Shown here one piece after another: positions 56,846-64,000 of a stretch of DNA of 64,000 nucleotides (the first letter of the stretch is position 1; each line of letters starts with the position of its first letter). Under the pieces are notes generated by a model. The model did not search any database. It worked only from the letters and a program-made list of their open reading frames with translations, and had not been told where the DNA came from. Source of the DNA: Crocodylus rhombifer (Eukaryota > Chordata > Crocodylia > Crocodylidae); NCBI GenBank assembly GCA_038503035.1, contig JAVSML010025181.1, forward strand, positions 421,452-485,451, written 5' to 3'. The position numbers were made by a program, and so were the translations under genes.

Positions 56846-57682
56846 CTCCTGGGCTGCCCTACAGTGCCCACCACCTGGAGGGCTACCTGTGGCTGCACTA
56901 TCTCCTGGACACCACCTGGGGTTACTAGGAATAACAGCCCTAAATTGTTAGAGAGAAGGTTCAGGCTGAACATGAGGAGACCTTACTTTACATTTAGGGC
57001 TGCCAGGCTCTGGAATGGGCTCCCAAGAGAGATGGTACTCTCTCCTACCTTGGGGGTCTTCAAGAGGAGGCTGGACAGATATTTGGCTGAGGTGATATGA
57101 TTCTGGCACCCGTTCCCGCCCAGGGCATGGCGTCAGACCTGATGATCTGTTTAGGTCCCTTCTGACCTGAAGTGCTATGATACTATGACATGAGCATGGG
57201 CCTGGACAAGGAGGACAAGGCCATGGGGGGGTCCCACACTGGTACTCTGGGCCACCACATTAACTGTCCCAGTACTGCTGGGCCTGGGCAGCTGCCTGCA
57301 GCACCCAGCACAAGGCCATGGCATGGGACTGGCAGCCATGTGGCAAGCTCAATGCTCTGCAGCAACTGTAGGCACAGGGCAGGCTCCTGGAGTGTGTGGT
57401 GCAGATAGGTAGTGCATGCCCTGCTACCCAGAAGCTGCCTGAAAGTGGCCCGGAGGGCTAACAGCCACGGCCAGAGGCTGCATCAGCCTGGATAGTGCTG
57501 TCCTGGCAGCCATGTGTCAGTGTGATGCCAGGCAGCAGTGCTGGGGTGCTGGCAGGCAGGCACAGCTAGGCTGTGGCCCTGCCCAGGGGAACATATGGAC
57601 CTACCGTGCCCTCAGGCTTCCAGTCTATTTTCCCCAGGGCTCAAAATGGAGGCAGCCCAGCTCTGGGGTAGGAGAGGCTCCT
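56846..57682 (+). repeat. 837-bp composite duplication, copy B
   Basis: Direct copy of 37322-38158, 19,524 bp further along, with about 14 substitutions and no net indel. TTGTCTC occurs at both edges (56842-56848 and 57684-57690), a likely 7-bp target duplication. This marks B as the inserted daughter copy. It carries the CR1 tail (about 56934-57186) plus flanking Harbinger-derived sequence. Confidence 0.93.
56934..57186 (+). mobile_element. CR1 LINE 3' end within composite copy B
   Basis: Encodes 'LLERRFRLNMRRPYFTFRAA' and 'RLWNGLPREMVLSPTLGVFK', then 'RRLDRYLAEVI', the CR1 ORF2 C-terminus. Same subfamily and same breakpoints as at 37410-37668, so it arrived with the composite rather than independently. 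Confidence 0.85.
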
Positions 57683-57690
57683 TTTGTCTC

Positions 57691-58613
57691 ATTTCCCCTC
57701 TCTTCCCCACATACCTGCTCCCATTTTATTCAATTACATGCTTGTCCATACAAATTCTGATAGCATTAGTTATTGATAGAAAGACAGATGGAAAACCACA
57801 TACACTAGCAGCTCCCTAGGTTTGAATGAGCAACACTTGTTAATTTGCAACATATATGAAAAATTAAGCATTACAGGACTTGCACATACATGTAGAAAAG
57901 ACTATTTGTCTGATAGTAGTAATGTATTTAGGGAACACATTATTTTATTTTCTCCACTTTTCAAGTAAATCATACTTTTAACAGCATTTAACATAAAAGG
58001 GGTAGTAGTAGATTTAAAACTTCACTTAAAATGTATTTATGCATTGCTTAGGTAGTTTTGTAAGGCGTGGAGAAAAGATAGCCTCATAGAATAGCAGTAA
58101 GAAAGAACTACCATTTAATATCTTTAAGAGAGTGAAAGTAAAGGGAAGACAAAACAGATTTAAAAACCTCAGCTTTGTGGAAATAGCTTTGATATACAGT
58201 TTTGATTCCTAATAGCTTATTAGGAATAAGTCTTCTGGTCATATTATTATACTCCCTGAGGATGTACCACTCACATGGATTTTAAAAGATACTCAGCACT
58301 TACGAGAATCTGAATATTGTGGCCAGATGTGGTCAAAAATTGTCAAAAATAACCTCCCCCACAGCCCAGTGAGCTAAGTGGAAAAAATAAAAGCACAAAA
58401 CTTTATTAGCAAAAGCGATCTGAGACCTAATATTATGGTGCTAAGCTCCTGAATCACCTGTTGACTTCTCAAAATCAGGCCTATACATCCCCAGTGAAAA
58501 ATATAGGCATACAAAGGAAAGCAAGTTCATGAGCTTCATGTTAGCAAATTGTACCATACAGCACCTCCCAAATGCCATTCTCTTTGAGGTGCAGAATACT
58601 CCCTTTAGACACT
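57691..58613. other. AT-rich non-coding block, nothing recognised
   Basis: No coding region or repeat end recognised. Confidence 0.4.
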
Positions 58614-58621
58614 AGATGAAG

Positions 58622-58895
58622 CATGCATAACTGGAGCTACCTTAGTCGGGGGTGGCACATGCCCCCCCCCCAGCAACCAGTCAGCGACTGGTGGGGGGGG
58701 CAGGCAACCAATTTTGCCAACCAGGAAGTGGCTGCAGTGCTCCTGGAAGCCATGTTCCCACTCCCTGGCTGGTGCTCACAGGGAGGGCACCAGCACTCCC
58801 ACCTGCCCCCCTGCCCATTGCCTGAGTGGGGAGCGCAGCCTGATAGGGGGTACACCAGTGCTTTCAGGGGGTGCACCCCTTATGCATCACCACTT
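58622..58895. mobile_element. hAT-type MITE (274 bp), inverted copy of the 25854 family
   Basis: An 8-bp duplication, AGATGAAG versus ATATGAAG (7 of 8), flanks CATGCATAACTGG and the right end gcatcaccactt. The order of 'ggtggcacatgcccccc', 'aaccaggaagtggctgcagt' and 'cagggggtgcacccct' mirrors 25854-26154 in reverse. Confidence 0.82.
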
Positions 58896-59011
58896 ATATG
58901 AAGGGTCTTGATGCTAGCACTTCTGGAACCAGAAACTCTCTGTGCCTTCCTGCTTCATTCTTTCCCCCACCCCAGCTTTCTTGACTTATCATTCCACTCC
59001 ACCCCCTAGAG

Positions 59012-59435
59012 CACGGGTATCAAACATGCAGCCCACAGGCTGAATCCAACCCACAGAAATCTCCATTCAGCCTGCTGGGCTAGCACAGCCCCATGCTGGA
59101 GTCACCACTGTGTGACCTGCTGCACCACAAGGCACAGGGCATGTGGCTGTGGTGGCAATTCCAGTTCTGGCCTGAAACACATGGTGCCATCAGGATCCAA
59201 GTTGGTGCATGGCGGTAGTAGCACCTGTGGTACATGGTACGCAGCAGTATCTGCAGCTCCAGTTCTGGAACACAATATGTGATGGGAGCCAGAGCTGCTG
59301 CTGCTGTCACATATCCTAGGCCAGAGCCTGAGCTATTGCCACCACCACTGCCATGTGCTCCAGGCTAAATCCAGTTCACAAGGAGCCTCATGGTCCAAAT
59401 CTGGTCCATGGTATGAGGCAAGTTTGATAACCCTG
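59012..59435. mobile_element. hAT-type non-autonomous element (424 bp)
   Basis: An 8-bp duplication, CCCTAGAG versus CTTTAGAG (6 of 8), flanks CACGGGTATCAAACATG and, complemented, CAGGGTTATCAAACTTG. The subterminal 'gcagcccacaggctgaat' and 'ggtccaaatctggtccatgg' resemble the element at 40057-40463. Confidence 0.78.
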
Positions 59436-59585
59436 CTTTAGAGAACTGGAGGCATACTTCCTAACTCTGAAACTAAAGTCATCCACATTAAGGAACGAAG
59501 ACAGTACCATGTGTCCAAGATAACTTACTATGCAGGTCAGAAGCCACCAGTAGCAGATACTTAAAATTACCAGTTTAGCAGAAGA

Positions 59586-59708
59586 TAGGGCAGGGTGGCA
59601 CTGGAGAGACTAACTGGTTCAGAGTAGCATGCACCTCTGAAATAGTTGTTGCATATGAAAGCTAATGCCTCTCTGAACCAGGCAATTTCTAAGAAGGCAT
59701 CCTGCCCT
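59586..59708 (+). mobile_element. Penelope-like terminal repeat in snap-back form, with hammerhead-like box
   Basis: The right arm (59671-59708: 'ctctgaaccaggcaatttct', 'aagaaggcatcctgcccta') and the left arm (59586-59624: 'gggcagggtggcactggaga', 'gactaactggttcagag') are inverted versions of one PLE-type terminal sequence. Between them, 'cctctgaaatagttgttgca' and 'tatgaaagctaatgcctc' follow the ribozyme-bearing terminal segment: the GAAAGC box is intact (59657-59662) while CTGATGA is reduced to CTGAAAT. Confidence 0.6.
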
Positions 59709-59805
59709 ACCTTCTGCCTTGTTTCCAGTTAACTTGGCTTACTACCTCTCAATGACCAGTCTGCTTACCAAGATATGTGCTAATTAGTTTACAATCAATA
59801 AATGA

Positions 59806-60523
59806 TAGGGGTGTGCAAAATGGAGTGTATTCTATTCAGATTTGGATTCAACCCGAATCGGAGACAGTGATTTGATTAGTTGATTCAGATCACTGTCCTG
59901 AGTCAATTCAAGGGAATCTGAATCTGAAGATTTGATGCTAATTCAGCAAATCAGAGATTTGGCCAAAGACATAGCTTTAAATGTTTTTTCTACATACCTA
60001 GAGGTACCAGGCATGGCTTGTGAATGCTGAGATGGGGATGATGGAGATTACCACAGGAGAGCAGGGGGACCCCTTGCAATCCCCCTGACTCAGCAATCGA
60101 TTGTGGGGGGACCCCAGGTGGCCCCCCAGACCCAGGAGATACCAGTTGCCAAGCTGGGTGGTGGAAGGGTCCCTCGTGTGCTTCCCAGTGGACCTGGAAG
60201 TGGACTGGAAGTGCTTTTGGTCCAATTCTGGGTCTGCTGCTGGGTGCACAGGGACTCCCCTGTGCTCCCGTGGGATACTCTATCTGCCCCAGCATTCACA
60301 AGCCACCTGGTACCTTGAGATATGTAGAAAAAGTATTTAAAGCTGTGTCTATGTGTGAATCATTGAATCTTTCTGAATCACTCTGAATTGATTCAGAGCA
60401 TTCAGATTCAATTCAGAGAGATTAAAGGGTCTCCTAATTCAATTTGGACTGAGAGATTTGGCCACTGAATCAGGCCAATTCTCCACTGATCGAGTCAGCA
60501 ACTGAAGCTTCGCACAGCCCCTA
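59806..60523. mobile_element. hAT-like non-autonomous element (718 bp), copy 2
   Basis: The 8-bp flanks ATAAATGA and ATAAAAGA match at 7 of 8. The ends are TAGGGGTGTGCAAAATGG and, complemented, TAGGGGCTGTGCGAAGCTTC. Inverted relative to 29520-30289. The 'gattca'-rich arms and the GC-rich core with 'aggtaccaggcatggcttgt' and 'ggtaccttgagatatgtaga' correspond between the two. No transposase. Confidence 0.8.
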
Positions 60524-60531
60524 ATAAAAGA

Positions 60532-61040
60532 TCATATAACCCAAGCTAACACAGTGTGGGTCTCTTTTTGCTAATAGTGGGAAAAGATATCATGGTTTAT
60601 ATTTTTATATTGATTCTCAACTAATGGAACTGATCCTTTATCACAGGCATAGAGGATCAGGCTTTTGGACTTAGCAATACCAGGTTCAATTACTCAGGTA
60701 CCTTGGTTCTTTATCTCAAAGATAGTAGCTGCCTCATAAACCCCTTTATATGATCTAGCCCCTAGACCTGGACAAAATTACACTGGGTTGCAGTGGTTAT
60801 TTTTATTCAAAGAACCCCAGATAAACATTTCTGTAAATGCAGCTAGATAATTTGCAGATAATTGTGGTTGGAAAAAAGATGGTATACATGCCAACTAAAT
60901 TACACATCTCCACTCAGTTTCAGTTGTTTTAAAGTGACAGAATTAGAGATCATATCAGTTTCTAAAAAGTTCTAGTGTATTATCTTCAAAATATCTGGAG
61001 CAGGAGCAATCCTAACAAGTGCTGCACAGTGCCAAAATTT
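60532..61040. other. AT-rich non-coding sequence, nothing recognised
   Basis: No element or coding region recognised. Confidence 0.4.
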
Positions 61041-61044
61041 GGAA

Positions 61045-62131
61045 GACTTGTATCACTTAAGTCTTCACTGGCAGCTGAGGGGACCAGGTGCACTGCACCA
61101 GCCAGCAGACCCAGCCTGTCCCTGTCCCTAGCCCTAGCCCTGGCCGCTCCAAGGTGGCCCCCCAGCAGGGGGACTGCACTTATGCACAGGCAGCTGTGAG
61201 GTGATCTGCAGCCATGGGGACTCCTAGCTCAGGCAGTGGGGCCCCCTTTCTGGCATTCACCTGCAGACACAGGGTGAAGTATCAACTACCCGAGCAGGAG
61301 GACCTGCATTTTGAGATCTGGATGCATGCCCTGGCTTGGGGCCAGGCAGCGAAAGCATCGATGAGTCCTACTAGCAAGAGGGGTGCTCCTGACACTGGTG
61401 CACCCTGCCTCTCAGCCCCCCCTGGCACCTCAGCCACAATACCCAGCCCCCACATGAGCTCAAGGGACCCTGCCCCCAACCAACTTTGGTGAAGTCCTGA
61501 GGACAGAGGCAGCAGCTGAGGGGAGAGAAGGAGCAGGGCCCCCCTAACTCTAGCCATGCAACAGCCCCGTCCCCCGCAAATCTCACTGTCACCAGCAGGA
61601 GCTTGGCCACCCAAGGACAACCCCATGGCTGAATGGGTGGAGGTCCCCTCTGGGCACAAAGTCAAGCAGAAGGCCCAGGTGCAGCTGGAGCCCTCTGAAG
61701 TAGAGGACCCCCAGTCTCCCCAAGACCACTACATGGGGGGGAAAGAGCAGCCCAGCTTCCAAGGGCCTCCCCAGCTGCACCCGACACCCCACCCCCAGGA
61801 AAGATAAAATGGGAAATCCCAGTGGAGGAGGTTTCAGGACTGCTGGCCAACCCTGAGCAGAAGCCCATGGAGGAGACCCTCCACTCCACTGGCCAGGACC
61901 TGCCCCCTGAGACTGTGGGAGCCAAGGCAAACCAGAGCATCTCTCCTGAGGACTGGTTTCCTTAAGGCATAGTTTGGGACCATGCCCTGTCCTGCTTTTT
62001 TCCTTTGGGGTATTTTTTGATACCTGAATATCAGGGAACATTTTTTCATTCACAGCGTGCCTCTTGCAGCATCTCAAACTGGTTTGGGATGCTACAAGAG
62101 GCACATGTGCACTAGTCTGGATGTGACCCAC
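61045..62131 (+). mobile_element. Probable GC-rich DNA element with degenerate reading frame
   Basis: A sharp rise in GC starts near 61070 and ends near 61960. The right boundary carries 'gcactagtctggatgtgacc', the same signature (AGTCTGGATGYR) as the right ends at 20473-20845 and 47741-48230. It is preceded by a perfect-looking hairpin, 'tgcctcttgcagcatctcaa' against 'gatgctacaagaggca' (62059-62104). The left terminus is not certain ('gtatcacttaagtcttcac' near 61049 is a candidate). Confidence 0.4.
61214..61965 (+). pseudogene. Broken proline-rich reading frame of unknown family
   Basis: Three open segments on the plus strand, in different frames, read like parts of one protein. They are 61214-61492 (starts ATG; 'YQLPEQEDLHFEIWMHALAW'), 61556-61807 ('PSEVEDPQSPQDHYMGGKEQ', 'PSFQGPPQLHPTPHPQE') and 61803-61965 ('KIKWEIPVEEVSGLLANPEQ', 'KPMEETLHSTGQDLPPETVG', ending WFP and a stop). 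The junctions need one or two frameshifts. The last segment has a balanced, acidic composition, which is unusual for a chance frame in GC-rich DNA. I recognise no domain. It may be a transposon-encoded protein or a chance arrangement. Confidence 0.3.
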
Positions 62132-64000
62132 CTATTGTAAGTATCTGCTACTGGTGCCTTCTGACCTGTGTAATAAGTCATCAGAGGCACACAGTAATGT
62201 TTCTGTTCCATAACAGGAATTTACATTTACAATATGTGAATATTTACCTGGAAACCTGTTTCAAAAAGTTCAGAAAACTGTGAATAAATGCTGTATGATG
62301 TGACCAATAAAAAGAAAACTAAAATAGCTCACTCTGTGGAATCTGAATACCTGCAATTAATTGCTTATGAACATTCTACAAATCAAGAATTAGTTGTGCA
62401 ATGAATACTTTTTATTCATTAATAAGTAAAAAAATTAGTTTTCTTGCAATTGACTATAATAGCATAGACAATCAGAGGAAAGGAGATGAAGCTAAATTTA
62501 CTGATAAATTATTTTAACTTGTATTTGTAAAATGCTATACAGACCTGATCCAATGCCTTTGAAGTCAACAAAATCCTTTCTAGTAGCAGGGCTTTTAGAA
62601 GGTCTTAAGTGTCTAACTCTCACTTGCATTTTCAGGCACCTAAATACCTTTAAAATATGGCTTTAAATTCATTATATAGATACCACTGTCCTCTTGCTGC
62701 AGTAAATGAATAAGACTTGCATTGATTTAATTGGGAGCTGGATATGACCTAGATGTATAATATACATGTATAATAACTTGTAATATATTGGGGGGAAATC
62801 CTACCTTGAATTCTGAATGTCCATAGCCACGACACTGTGGAAGCAGAGTAATGGCAAATAGAAAAATAAATAAATAAAATCTATTGTGAGCACAGAGATC
62901 CCTTTTACTATAGAATGTCTAAATATGAACATATGTGGAGCTGTATTCATTTTTTGTAACAATGTCATCTTTCCAAGGACAATAAGAACAAAAAGGAACT
63001 GCAAACAAGCTCTTATAGCAATTACTAAATAACTAGCCTTGAAAATCACTTCTAAAAGCAGGGGACATATTGTATTTTTGTACAAAGCATTTTCATTTCT
63101 CATTACTAGAGCTAATATTTCCATCACCATCAGTCAAAGCAATGTACAAAGTCCAGCTGTGTACATTCAATTGAATAAATGATTGTTCAGTATTACTAGT
63201 AGTTTTATTATTGTGTTACAGCCTTTTCTGAGGCAGAGAAAAGGGAAAAAAAGATTTCCTCTCTGTTCATTACAAAATTGATAGTAGATGGTCTAGTGAT
63301 TTGAATGGGAGTTAGAGGCATTTAGGGACAGGTCCTGCTCACAGTAGTTGTATCACTGAAAAACTGGAATCAAGACATGGAACCTAGATACAGACATTTG
63401 TGGGGGTTAGACTCAGTTAAAAATTTCCACCTGACCTAACTTAGTTTGCCCAAGTGCAAATCCTATACTTAGGTTGACCTAACTCGGAATTGAAGTGCGA
63501 ACTGTACAGAAGTTCAGGAAGTTTAGATCAGTCTAAAAATGGTTGACATGTTTTAACCTAAGTGTACCTCCAAAGGTAGTTTAATTAGATCAGGTCTGGA
63601 AAGACTGATCTAACTGAACTTCTGTTCAGTTCCCAGCACAGCCCTGGGACTGGGCAGGCCCAGCTGCTGGGGCTGTGTTTTCTCTGATCCCTACCTCCTG
63701 CATGGCACTGGGATATTTTTAGCCCTAAAGCCCCTCGCCCGTCCCCTAGACAAACAGCTTCCCACCTGGGACCTGCTAGCCCCACCCCAAACCTGTCAAA
63801 GACCGCCATCTTGCAAGCTGCTTCCAGTGCCAGTTTTACCAGCGCTTACCAGTGCCAGTAGCCGATTGAAGTAAGTCAGAGTGGGGAGAGGACCAAGCAG
63901 GACCAGTGGGGTTGATTCACTGGAGGAGTGGAGGGGGTTGTTCATTTGGGAGTGAGGAGGATTGGTGAGCTAAAAATAGGTGGGGAGAAAGCCTCCAATG
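62132..64000. other. Non-coding block to the window edge
   Basis: AT-rich up to 63400. From 63400 to 63600 'cacctgacctaacttagttt', 'acttaggttgacctaactcg' and the inverted pair 'gttcaggaagtttagatcag' / 'ctgatctaactgaacttctg' suggest a decayed DNA-transposon end. GC content then rises to the window edge. No gene recognised. Confidence 0.4.

Noticed and set aside
1..64000. Bacterial-style operons, ribosome binding sites or terminators
   Set aside because: The sequence is clearly vertebrate nuclear DNA by its CR1, MIR, hAT and LTR content, so such features do not apply.

Overview
The window looks like vertebrate nuclear DNA, most likely from a reptile and probably a crocodilian (a turtle is the main alternative). 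The reasons are several CR1 LINE subfamilies with intact-looking 3' ends (ggttggactagatgacc... ending in ctatgattc-type repeats), Penelope-like retroelements, abundant PIF/Harbinger and hAT miniature elements, MIR-type SINE fragments, and AT-rich single-copy DNA between them. The species is inferred from repeat style only; no diagnostic gene is present. I found no exon, tRNA, rRNA or CRISPR array that I can defend. The window is best read as intergenic or intronic DNA with layers of decayed transposons.

Layout. 1-10 kb: an APE-type LINE broken into two head-to-head pieces (735-2650), a Harbinger MITE (4146-4396), CR1 fragments (5.7, 6.5-7.35 and 9.2 kb), a Penelope-like (PLE) endonuclease piece (7.7-8.05 kb), another Harbinger MITE (8649-9004), and a perfect 56-bp direct repeat at 4479 and 6061. 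10-20 kb: two related PLE terminal segments (12.55 and 16.6 kb), each with a decayed hammerhead-ribozyme-like core on the minus strand; a Harbinger MITE (13221-13477); and a minus-strand CR1 with a recognisable reverse-transcriptase core (13635-15660), itself interrupted by a GC-rich insert. 20-34 kb: GC-rich TIR elements (20.5 and 21.3-22.3 kb), a PLE split by a hAT MITE with a perfect 8-bp target duplication (25.3-26.3 kb), CR1 copies (26.9-27.5 and 30.7-32.5 kb), a MIR (29.1 kb), a 770-bp hAT-like element (29520-30289), an unclassified TIR element (32601-33058) and a hAT (33228-33615).

34-46 kb: a foldback MITE (35983-36342), a degenerate Harbinger element with transposase remains and an internal CR1 tail (36487-38199), MITEs, two adjacent hAT elements (39667-40463) and a compound microsatellite (44.8 kb). 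46-64 kb: a 490-bp GC-rich TIR element (47741-48230), a probable LTR (50044-51268), a Harbinger MITE (53893-54135), a clear 1069-bp solo LTR with a 5-bp duplication (54151-55219), a second copy of the Harbinger/CR1 composite (56846-57682), hAT elements (58.6, 59.0 and 59.8 kb), a snap-back PLE terminus (59.6 kb) and a GC-rich element with a broken proline-rich reading frame (61.0-62.1 kb).

How the parts relate. The Harbinger MITEs share a GGGYRYRTCTACA terminus and 3-bp target duplications, and one degenerate relative in the same window still encodes transposase fragments. The two PLE classes carry terminal segments with ribozyme-like cores. The 36.5-kb composite appears to have seeded the 56.8-kb copy. 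No cellular pathway or operon can be described here.
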